Source of the DNA: Extensimonas vulgaris
GTDB taxonomy: Bacteria > Pseudomonadota > Gammaproteobacteria > Burkholderiales > Burkholderiaceae_C
Reading direction: 5' to 3'
DNA: 64,000 nucleotides
NCBI RefSeq assembly: GCF_003337425.1
Contig: NZ_QPJU01000006.1
Coordinates: 124,001-188,000 of the forward strand
Shown: one piece after another, positions 18,375-26,504 of the stretch
Position numbering within the stretch: position 1 is the first letter of the stretch
Layout of the letters: every line of letters begins with the position of its first letter
Notes under the pieces: generated by a model
Seen by the model: the letters and a program-made list of their open reading frames with translations, nothing else
Told to the model about the DNA's origin: nothing
The model's database searches: none
Position numbers and translations under genes: made by a program

Positions 18375-18982
18375 GCATGCCCCGCCTCGGCGCTGAGCAT
18401 CCAGGACTGCAGCCCGAGCAAGGCCAGGGCGCGGTCGTAACGCTCGGACACGGGCGTGTCGAACAGCACCGCCAGGTCGGCCTCCACGGTGAGCCAGGCG
18501 TTTTCGCGCAGCTCGGATTCGAGCTGGCCCTCGCCCCAGGCGGAATAACCGAGCGTGATGAGCAGGCGCTGCGGGCCGCCACCGGTCGAAAGCGCCTCGA
18601 GCACGTCTTTGGACGTGGTCATCTCCAGGCCGCCGGGGATGCGCAAGGTCGAGGCGTAGAGGGTTTCGTCCTGCGGCTGCGCATCCCCAGCAGCAGTAGG
18701 GTGCACCGCTTCATGCAGCACGAAGCCGCGATCGGTCTGCACCGGCCCGCCTTGCAGCACGGGCTGCGCGGCGAGGTCGGCACGCTGCAGCGGCAGGTCG
18801 AGCTTGTCGAACAGCTGGCCCAGCGTGATATCGCTCGGTTTGTTGATGATGAGCCCCAGCGTACCGCGCTCGTTGTGCTCGCACACATAAACCACGCTGC
18901 GCGCGAACAGCGCGTCGCGCACGCCGGGCATGGCGATCAGGAAGTGGTGCGTCAGGTTCATGGGCGCGGGATCGACAGACAT
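18371..18982 (-). CDS. AlgH / YqgE family protein (UPF0301)
   Basis: The product has 203 residues. Family marks are LTHHFLIAMPGVRDALFARSVVYVCEHNERGTLGLIINKP at the N-terminus, VLQGGPVQTDRGFVLH, and LITLGYSAWGEGQLESELRENAWLT. Function is unresolved; it was named for a role in alginate regulation in Pseudomonas. The ATG at 18982 was chosen; an ATG at 18961 (MNLTHHF) is an alternative. It leads the algH-ruvX-pyrR-pyrB-pyrX run. A family A element lies about 100 nt upstream. Confidence 0.88.
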   Translation of the reverse strand: MSVDPAPMNLTHHFLIAMPGVRDALFARSVVYVCEHNERGTLGLIINKPSDITLGQLFDKLDLPLQRADLAAQPVLQGGPVQTDRGFVLHEAVHPTAAGDAQPQDETLYASTLRIPGGLEMTTSKDVLEALSTGGGPQRLLITLGYSAWGEGQLESELRENAWLTVEADLAVLFDTPVSERYDRALALLGLQSWMLSAEAGHA

Positions 18983-19081
18983 GCGGGCAATTCTACGGGT
19001 AAGCGGGCGCCACAAGCTCAGCCGCCGAGCTGCACGCAGGCTGCCCGCGCCAGCACTGCGATCCAGCCTGGATCGTCAGGC

Positions 19082-19247
19082 CTAGTGTAGTGTTCGACGC
19101 TATCTGCGACATAAAACCGCGTCTTTTAGGCCTGGGCCGCGTTGCAAATCCTCGCGATACCACCCGGTATCGCTGCGGTTTGCGCCTTGCCCAGACCAAA
19201 AATCCATCGGTTTTATTGGTCGCATCAAGCATCAAACACTACACTAG
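19082..19247. repeat. Family A element, copy 1 (166 bp)
   Basis: The perfect 13-bp terminal inverted repeat is CTAGTGTAGTGTT with AACACTACACTAG. The inverted match continues imperfectly for about 38 bp on each side. A central hairpin has stem GATACC/GGTATC and loop ACCC. Copy 2 at 49472-49637 is the same length and differs at about seven positions. No coding capacity is evident. It sits between the algH promoter side and the 3' end of pilU. Confidence 0.85.
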
Positions 19248-19274
19248 CGCCGCGAGCAGAAAACCGGCCTTCCC

Positions 19275-20441
19275 TCAGCCGAGGCTGGGCCTGCCACCCC
19301 TGTCCTGGGGGCTGATCTGCAGACCCTCGCCCACTGGCGGAGCACCGGCCGCAAGCCGCAGGCGCAGTGACATATCGGTGCGGTTGTCGGCATGGGCCAA
19401 GGCCTCTTCGGCCGTGATGACACCACGCTGCTGGAGCTCGTACAAGGAGTGGTCAAAAGTGCACATCCCCGGCTCGCCGCTGCGCTCGATCGCGACCCTG
19501 AGCTCGTCAATTTGCCCTTTCTGGATCAGCTCGGCCACGTAGGGTGACCACAACATGACTTCGGTCGCAGGCACGAGCGGGCCTGGCACGCTTTTGACCA
19601 GCCGCTGGGCCACAATTGCGCGCAAGTTCAGCGACAAGTCCATCAGCAATTGCTTGTGCGCCTCTTCAGGGAAAAAATTCAAAATCCGCTGCACGGCCTG
19701 GCGCGCGTTGCTGGCGTGCATGGTGGAGACGCACAGGTGCCCGGATTCCGCGTAGTGCAGCGCATGCTGCATGGTGCTGCGGTCGCGGATCTCGCCGATC
19801 ATGATGACGTTCGGCGCCTCGCGCATGGCGTGACGCAGAGCATCATCGTACGAGCGCGTGTCCAGGCCGATCTCACGCTGGGTGATGAGCGATTTTTTGT
19901 GCCTGTGCAAGTATTCGATGGGGTCTTCCACGGTCAGGATGTGGCCTGTCGCGCTCTCGTTGCGGTAATTGAGCATGGCTGCCAGCGAGGTGGTTTTCCC
20001 CGAGCCGGCCGCGCCCACGGTGAGCACCAGGCCCGCTTGCAAGAAGGCAAGTTGCTTGAACACATCGGGCAAACCCAATTCACCGAGCGAGGGAATCTGT
20101 GCGGTAACGTGGCGCACTACCATGCCCACGTTGCCGCGCTGCTGATGTACATTGATCCGAAACCGCCCCACCTCTCCCATCTGAAAAGAGAGGTCGCATT
20201 CCATAGTGGCCTCGAACTCGTCGATCTGCGCTTTGCGCATGACCGAGTAGGCCATCGCGCGGATGTCCTCGGCGCCCAATGGGGTCTGCATGATGGGTGT
20301 GAAGTCCCCCTGGCGCTTGAGCGTGGGCGGTGCTCCTGCAAACAAAAACAAGTCTGACGCATGCTCGCGCGCCATCAGCGCAAGATAAGAAAGCAGGCGG
20401 CTGTCGCCCGCGAAAGTGCCTGGCTTATTTGTAGATTCCAT
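19275..20441 (-). CDS. pilU: Twitching motility ATPase PilU
   Basis: The product has 388 residues and is a hexameric PilT-like ATPase that assists type IV pilus retraction. Walker A is GAAGSGKT at 143-150, the Asp box EDPIEYLHRHKKS follows, Walker B is VIMIGEIRDRSTMQHA, and the His box is HLCVSTMHASNA. GEIRDRSTM and the C-terminal ADNRTDMSLRLRL are closer to PilU than to PilT. It lies 54 nt downstream of chpA on the same strand. No pilT is in this window. Confidence 0.88.
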   Translation of the reverse strand: MESTNKPGTFAGDSRLLSYLALMAREHASDLFLFAGAPPTLKRQGDFTPIMQTPLGAEDIRAMAYSVMRKAQIDEFEATMECDLSFQMGEVGRFRINVHQQRGNVGMVVRHVTAQIPSLGELGLPDVFKQLAFLQAGLVLTVGAAGSGKTTSLAAMLNYRNESATGHILTVEDPIEYLHRHKKSLITQREIGLDTRSYDDALRHAMREAPNVIMIGEIRDRSTMQHALHYAESGHLCVSTMHASNARQAVQRILNFFPEEAHKQLLMDLSLNLRAIVAQRLVKSVPGPLVPATEVMLWSPYVAELIQKGQIDELRVAIERSGEPGMCTFDHSLYELQQRGVITAEEALAHADNRTDMSLRLRLAAGAPPVGEGLQISPQDRGGRPSLG

Positions 20442-20495
20442 GGTCTTTGATCGCCGTGAATGGGTTCCAAAAACCGCCCAGTCGACGCTCCTGCA

Positions 20496-23400
20496 TCACA
20501 CAAGGGCGGCTGCTTTGAGCGTCGCGTAGTGCGCAATCAGACCGAGCAACTCTTCATCGGAATAGGGTTTGCCGAGGTAATGATTGGCGCCCAGCTCAAG
20601 CGCATGCTCGCGGTGTTTTTGAGCAATGCGCGAGGTGATCATGATGACCGGCAGGTCATGCATTGCCTGGTCCGCACGGATAGTGCGCAGCAGGTCGAAG
20701 CCGTCCATGCGCGGCATTTCGATGTCGGATAGCACCACCGCAGGGCGCTCCTGCTGCAACCGTTCGAGCGCCTGCAGCCCGTCTGCAGCCAGCGCCACGC
20801 GGTAGCCTTCGCGCTGCAGCAGGCGCTGGGTGACGCGGCGCACGGTGATGGAGTCATCGACCACCAGCACCAGCGGCACATGGCTCGATCCGTGCAGCAC
20901 ATGAGGAGCGTGCGGCGTGCCTGGTTGCGTTCCCGGCACGGCGGTTTCGAGCACGGCCGGCAAACCCTCACCTGCGGCCCGCACCCGATCCCCATAGACA
21001 GTGGCCAAGGCCACAGGGTTGTAAATCAATACCACCGCACCCGAAGAGAGCACGGATATCCCGGCCAGCCCCGGTAAGCGGGACAACTGTGGCCCAAGTT
21101 GTTTGACCACGACTTCCTGGTTGCCCAACACTTCGTCCACATGCATGGCAATGCGCTGGGCTGCGCTGCGCGCGATGATCACAGGGCGGTTTTTGCCCAC
21201 AGGCTCGTTGCTGCGCACCGAAGATTGAAGCATTGCCCCTGCCCAGAAAAACGGCAGGCGCTCCCCGGCCTCCTCGTAATATCCCGTACGGTAGGCCTGC
21301 TCCAAGTCGTCTGCGGTGGCACGTCGGACGATCTCTACGAGGTTCGCAGGCATGCCTACCGTCAGATGTCCGGCACGCAGCAATACCACTTGGGTTACCG
21401 CGGTAGTCAAAGGCAGGATGAGGCGGAAAGTCGTGCCCTTTCCAGGAACGCTCGAAACCTCTACACGCCCACCCAACGCATTCACTTCCGAACGCACCAC
21501 ATCCAGACCTATGCCACGCCCGGCGAGACCAGAGACCTCGGACGCAGTGGAAAATCCCGGCTGGAAAATCAGGTGGGCAACATCGGCATCGCTTGGATCG
21601 GTGCCCGCTGCGAGCAGCCCTTGCGCGAGGGCTTTGGCACGAATGCGCGCCAAGTCCAGTCCACAGCCATCATCACGGAATTCGAGGGCTACGTCATTCC
21701 CTTCATAGTGCACGTCGATGTCGATCGCACCCGCGGCAGGCTTGCCCTGGGCGAGGCGCTGCTCGACAGGCTCTATGCCATGTGCTACACAATTGCGCAG
21801 CAAGTGCTCGAATACCGGCACCATGCGGTCCAGCACGCCGCGATCCATCTCGATCGAGCCGCCACGCAGGTGCAGCTGCACTTGCTTGCCGGTCTCTTTG
21901 GATGCTTGGCGTACCAGTGTGTACAGACGCTCTGCGATGGCGTCGAATTCCACCATGCGTGTGCGCAACAGGTCGCGCTGTAAATCTCGCGCCTGCCGTC
22001 CCTGTTTGCTGAGTTCGTCCTCTGCCCCTTCGATGGCGCGCTGCAGGTTGCGCTGCACCGTGGCCACGTCATTGACCGACTCGGCCATCATGCGGGTCAG
22101 TTCCTGTACGCGCGTGAAACGGTCGAATTCCAACGGATCGAAACCCGTCGCGGAGTCCTTGGTCTGCGCGAGACGGGACTGCATTTGGGACTCGGCCTGC
22201 ACCTCGATATCACGCAACTGCTGTCGTAAACGCTCGAGATTGCTCGTCAGCTCGCCTAGAGAGCCGCGCAATTGCGCCACATGCGCATCCAGCCGAGAGT
22301 GACTGATCAGCACTTCACCCGCCTGGTTGACCAGGCGATCGAGCAGGGGTGCGCGCACGCGCACGGATGGGGCGCTGTGCAGCCGGGCCAACACCAACGG
22401 CGCTGGCCCGGGCAGGGAGGGCTCCGGCGTGGAGGGTGTGGGGTGGTCTGCTGCAGTGTTTGGCAGTGGCTCTTGTGAGTCCGTTTCCTGCGCTGTATTC
22501 GATGCCTGCGCCGTCGTAGGGGGCGGCAGCAAGGGCGCCTGAGAGGCTTGCGCCGCCTGGAGACACAAGTCATCGAAATGCGACTGGATGGCATCGAAGC
22601 CGCTCAGCAAAGACTCGACTTGCACGGTCTGAAGATGGTGCATATCGAGTTGCTCAACCAGCGACTCCAGCCGATGCGCCATTTCCCCCAAACGCATGGC
22701 ACCAGCAAGGCGTGCGCTGCCCTTGAGCGTATGCAGAGCGCGCAGCGTGGCATGGCGTGCCTCCATATCCCCGGGCCGCGAAGCCCATTGCCGCAGTGCG
22801 CTGCCGAGTTGCGGTAAAAGCTCCTGCGCCTCCTCCTCGAAAATGGGGAATAAATCGGGGTCTATGGTGTCCTTGGCATCGATGTCGCTGCCCAATTGCT
22901 CGACCACGCTCCCTGTCATGGCTGCAGGCTCCGGCAGATCAGGCGCCGTTGGCGGCGCAGGCAGCGGAGGCGTTTCGGTGGGTTTCGGGGGGACGGCTTC
23001 TACCTCAAGCGCGAGCGACTTCTCATCAATGTCCGCTTGCGTTTGCAAGGGCATCGCAAGGGTGGATTCCTCGGTATCCAGAATTTGCTGCAGTTCTTGC
23101 AGAATCTGGGCATTGGGTGATTTGAGAAAACCTGCAGCAAACTGGTGCAACAAACGCCGTATGTCTTGCCCTGCTGCCAGGAAGGTCTGCGCTTGCGCAG
23201 CAGTTCCCGCCGCCTGCAGCTGCACATGTTGCAGCGCATGCTCGAGCAAACGCGCCATATCGGACAACGCCCGGAAGCCCACCGTAGCTGAGCTGCCAGC
23301 AAGGGAGTGCGCCCATGCCACGGCGTCGTCGGGGATGGGGGCGCTGGGGTCAGATGCCCATTCCTGCAAACAATTTTCGAGGGCACGCGACCATTCGTCG

Positions 23401-26400
23401 GCCTCATTCAAGTAGACGTTGTAGAGCGCCACCCCGATCCGCAAATCGCCGATGATTTTGACCGAGTCCTGTTCGCTTTCGCTCGCAGGTGCCGATGGCG
23501 CTTCTTCTTTTTTTGTCAGTGATTTTTCCGCCGCCGCTGACCCGAATTGCGCAGCTTGCTCTGCATCTGCCGCATCGGACGGTGGTGCCGATGGCTGCGA
23601 CTGCATGAAAGCCGCAAAAGCATCCTGCGTATCCAGGAGTTCCGTTTCGCTTTCTGGCGCAGATGGGGGGAACATATCATCGGGCGCATGTTCGGGCGCC
23701 AGCTGCGCGATGACCGTAGGCGCAAAGCCCTCCGCTGCTTCTCTTTTCTCTTCTTTTTTCTCTTGCGCTGCTGCAGCAAACTCAGAGAAATCGACTTCTT
23801 CTGCGACGAAAGCAGCCCCTGGTACGAAATCGACCGGCTCGAGGTTCGTGGAGGGGTCAAGCTCTGTCTGAAAAGCCGTTTCGGCGAAGCTTGTGCTTGG
23901 CTCGAATGCGGACTCAGAGGGAGGAGAGGTTTCCTCTGCCTCCTGGAGTTCGGTGGTTCCTTCCGTGGGCTCAACTGCGGGTTGATCCGTGGGTGTGGCG
24001 AGCGGTATCAATGTGCCGTGCAGGCGCATTGCGTCGGCTGAAACCCGAAATACTTGTGCATTCCAATGTGTGGCTGTGCCTGAACCGATGTCGTTCGCCC
24101 ATTGTCCGAACGCGTGCAATGCATCACTGGACAATTGCAGCATTGCGTAAGGGATGGGCTTTTGTTCTGCAAGCCAAGCATTGAGCACTTGCTCCATGGC
24201 CCATGCCGCCTCGCCAAATTCCCCGAGCCCAACCATGCGCGAACTGCCCTTGAGCGTGTGAAAAGCGCGGCGCAACGTGGTTTGTTCGCTGAGGTCTGCA
24301 GGCATTTCCTGCAATGCGGCAACGGCTGCCAAACCTGTGTCCACCACTTCACGCGCCTCCTCGAGGAAGATGTCGCGCAAATCCTCTTCAGCTTCGTCTT
24401 TTTCCTCGGCGCGCGCGTCTGCTGGTGCAGTCAAGACCGTCTGCAAAATGGTTTGCAACGGCTGCTGCAGGGTGTCCTCCTGCGGCCATGGGGTCGTGGT
24501 TGCTTCATCCGCAAGTGCTTCTGCGTTCGCAGAGGGGTCTTGCGCAGCGGACAGGGGGGCGAAATCGGTGGGAGGTTGCGCAGATTCCGGCGCCGGAAAG
24601 CGGGGCAAAATTTGCGGCTGCGGAACGTTTGCACGTTCCCGCAATAGCACAGACGGCTCGCGCGCGTCGTCGGTCGTGCGCATCCGGGCTTTGCTCGTCA
24701 AAATGCGCAGCTCGCCCAGGGTTTCGTCGTAGACAAAGAGCCGGCGCGCCATGTTGCGCTGGTAGCTCAGCATATCTATCAGGAAGCCCAATGCCCCTAA
24801 GCTGTTCCCAAGTCGTTCAAAGGCTTGCAGGCGTTCTTCGGCAGTGATGTGGCCGACGAGCAAGCGTTCCACGATGTCACGCATGCGTGCCATGGCCAAC
24901 GCTGCCTGATCGATACCCAGCACGGAAAGCACGCCACGCATTTGCGCCATGCGCGCTGGCACTGTCGCCAGTGGGGTGGTGTTGTCGGGCGCACGGAAGA
25001 ACTGATCCAAAGCCACTTCCACCTCACCCAAGGTCGTGCGCAGTTCAGCCACCACGCTGCCCATGGTCTGCTTGTCGCTGATGCGGCGATAGAGCTCCTC
25101 CATCCATGGTTCCAAGGGTTCCGGCTCGGCCCCATTGCGCACGGCGGAGAGTCGCTGCGCCAGACGCTGGGCGCGCAGGGCCATCTGCGCGTCATCGGCG
25201 TCAAAGCCCTCGAATACCGCCTGCAGATACAGCACTGCGGTCGCGACTTCCATTGCAAGGGCCGGTGTGGGGAGAGTGCCAGACTGACTGGTCGCTTGGA
25301 CTGCCTGGGCCAATGCCTCGGCGAGTGCTTCGCTACCAGGTAACAGCTTGCGCAAAGAGTCGCAGACCAAGCTGAACTGGTCTGCCGCTGGCTTGAGCTT
25401 GCTGCGATCCCCCCCCGCTAATGCCGACCAGATTTCGGCTGCGGCAGCCATGCGTTTGCGCGCCTGCGCCAGCAGCACGGGGTCGAAACGTCCGAAGCGT
25501 GGGGTTTCATAGGAGACGGGTTCGACGTGCTCCAGGCCATACGAGCGCCGCACCGCGCCGAGCACGGGGTAGGCATCCACAGCCTCGGGGCTCGGTCTGG
25601 CTTGTGCACAAAAAAACAGCAAATCCTGCAAGAGCCGCTCGGCAACCCCGTCTTCGCCTTTGGCGAGCGTGGCGTACTGCATGAGCACGCGCGAAGCCAC
25701 GCGTTTCACATAAATGTCTGCGGGCAGCAGGCCGCCTGCAAGCGCTTCGAAGAAACCGGCACAGATTTTCCAGAACGTCCGCGTGCGCACATCGTCCTGG
25801 GCCGCTGCGAAACCCAAGCAAATGTCGCGCAAACGCCGCGCTGCGGAGGGATCGCCCGACTTGACGACTTGCAGCACGGCAGCGTCGAGCATGGAGCGCG
25901 CTGAAGCGCCATAGGGCAGTGGGGCTTGTGCGCTGTGCACCTCGGGTTCGCGCAAGCGTCGCTCGGTCGGCCAGAGATCCGCAGGGTGGACGCGTTCGGC
26001 GCCTGCCAGTTTCTGCACGTCGCGGTATTGCGGGAACAAGGCCACGGGGGAGGTGGACTTGCCTGCCAGCACATTTTCAAGGTACTCGACCAGAGCAAAG
26101 CTCGCGCGCTCTACGACAGTCACCGCGTCCTGCGTGCAAAGTTGCGGTTGCTGGACAAACTTGTGCACGGCAGCTTCCATGGCACGCAAAAGCAACGAGG
26201 GAGGGGCCATGCCCACCATTTCGAGCGCGCCGCTGGCCTGGTGCAGCTGTTGCCTGGCAACGCGCAGCGGCCCCGCATCCAATGCACCCAGGTCGGACTT
26301 GGAGGCCTCCTCTGCCTCGCGCATGAAGTGCCGCATGGCTTTGCTGGCAGCGTTCAAAGACTTGCGCAATTCATCGAGCACCCAGGCCAGAGGCCCAAGG

Positions 26401-26459
26401 TCTTGCTCTTGCACGCCTGCCTCTGCCGCCGGTGTCGGATTCACATCGAGAGATGGCAT
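20496..26459 (-). CDS. chpA: ChpA/PilL hybrid chemotaxis-type histidine kinase
   Basis: The product has 1987 residues and is the signalling core that controls type IV pili, built like CheA with extra phosphotransfer domains. Phosphorylatable Hpt motifs appear near residues 735 (AFHTLKGSS), 1050 (AHSLAGSS) and 1241 (ALHTLKGSA). A degenerate Hpt-like region fills the first 120 residues. The kinase has a dimerisation segment from about 1370, an N box HLLRNCVAHGIEP near 1553 and a G box GRGIGLDVVRSE near 1651, followed by a CheW-like domain. A receiver domain (LVLVVDDSITVRR) covers about 1865-1985. An acidic Pro/Glu/Ala-rich linker separates Hpt units. It follows pilJ. Confidence 0.93.
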   Translation of the reverse strand: MPSLDVNPTPAAEAGVQEQDLGPLAWVLDELRKSLNAASKAMRHFMREAEEASKSDLGALDAGPLRVARQQLHQASGALEMVGMAPPSLLLRAMEAAVHKFVQQPQLCTQDAVTVVERASFALVEYLENVLAGKSTSPVALFPQYRDVQKLAGAERVHPADLWPTERRLREPEVHSAQAPLPYGASARSMLDAAVLQVVKSGDPSAARRLRDICLGFAAAQDDVRTRTFWKICAGFFEALAGGLLPADIYVKRVASRVLMQYATLAKGEDGVAERLLQDLLFFCAQARPSPEAVDAYPVLGAVRRSYGLEHVEPVSYETPRFGRFDPVLLAQARKRMAAAAEIWSALAGGDRSKLKPAADQFSLVCDSLRKLLPGSEALAEALAQAVQATSQSGTLPTPALAMEVATAVLYLQAVFEGFDADDAQMALRAQRLAQRLSAVRNGAEPEPLEPWMEELYRRISDKQTMGSVVAELRTTLGEVEVALDQFFRAPDNTTPLATVPARMAQMRGVLSVLGIDQAALAMARMRDIVERLLVGHITAEERLQAFERLGNSLGALGFLIDMLSYQRNMARRLFVYDETLGELRILTSKARMRTTDDAREPSVLLRERANVPQPQILPRFPAPESAQPPTDFAPLSAAQDPSANAEALADEATTTPWPQEDTLQQPLQTILQTVLTAPADARAEEKDEAEEDLRDIFLEEAREVVDTGLAAVAALQEMPADLSEQTTLRRAFHTLKGSSRMVGLGEFGEAAWAMEQVLNAWLAEQKPIPYAMLQLSSDALHAFGQWANDIGSGTATHWNAQVFRVSADAMRLHGTLIPLATPTDQPAVEPTEGTTELQEAEETSPPSESAFEPSTSFAETAFQTELDPSTNLEPVDFVPGAAFVAEEVDFSEFAAAAQEKKEEKREAAEGFAPTVIAQLAPEHAPDDMFPPSAPESETELLDTQDAFAAFMQSQPSAPPSDAADAEQAAQFGSAAAEKSLTKKEEAPSAPASESEQDSVKIIGDLRIGVALYNVYLNEADEWSRALENCLQEWASDPSAPIPDDAVAWAHSLAGSSATVGFRALSDMARLLEHALQHVQLQAAGTAAQAQTFLAAGQDIRRLLHQFAAGFLKSPNAQILQELQQILDTEESTLAMPLQTQADIDEKSLALEVEAVPPKPTETPPLPAPPTAPDLPEPAAMTGSVVEQLGSDIDAKDTIDPDLFPIFEEEAQELLPQLGSALRQWASRPGDMEARHATLRALHTLKGSARLAGAMRLGEMAHRLESLVEQLDMHHLQTVQVESLLSGFDAIQSHFDDLCLQAAQASQAPLLPPPTTAQASNTAQETDSQEPLPNTAADHPTPSTPEPSLPGPAPLVLARLHSAPSVRVRAPLLDRLVNQAGEVLISHSRLDAHVAQLRGSLGELTSNLERLRQQLRDIEVQAESQMQSRLAQTKDSATGFDPLEFDRFTRVQELTRMMAESVNDVATVQRNLQRAIEGAEDELSKQGRQARDLQRDLLRTRMVEFDAIAERLYTLVRQASKETGKQVQLHLRGGSIEMDRGVLDRMVPVFEHLLRNCVAHGIEPVEQRLAQGKPAAGAIDIDVHYEGNDVALEFRDDGCGLDLARIRAKALAQGLLAAGTDPSDADVAHLIFQPGFSTASEVSGLAGRGIGLDVVRSEVNALGGRVEVSSVPGKGTTFRLILPLTTAVTQVVLLRAGHLTVGMPANLVEIVRRATADDLEQAYRTGYYEEAGERLPFFWAGAMLQSSVRSNEPVGKNRPVIIARSAAQRIAMHVDEVLGNQEVVVKQLGPQLSRLPGLAGISVLSSGAVVLIYNPVALATVYGDRVRAAGEGLPAVLETAVPGTQPGTPHAPHVLHGSSHVPLVLVVDDSITVRRVTQRLLQREGYRVALAADGLQALERLQQERPAVVLSDIEMPRMDGFDLLRTIRADQAMHDLPVIMITSRIAQKHREHALELGANHYLGKPYSDEELLGLIAHYATLKAAALV

Positions 26460-26504
26460 GGAGTTGTTCCCGGCTGCTTGAAGCCTGCTTGAAGAATGGA
26501 AGTG

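Noticed and set aside
17926-19081. PyrR-controlled attenuator ahead of the pyr genes
   Set aside because: pyrR overlaps ruvX, which overlaps algH, leaving no leader space between them, and no mutually exclusive hairpins were visible.
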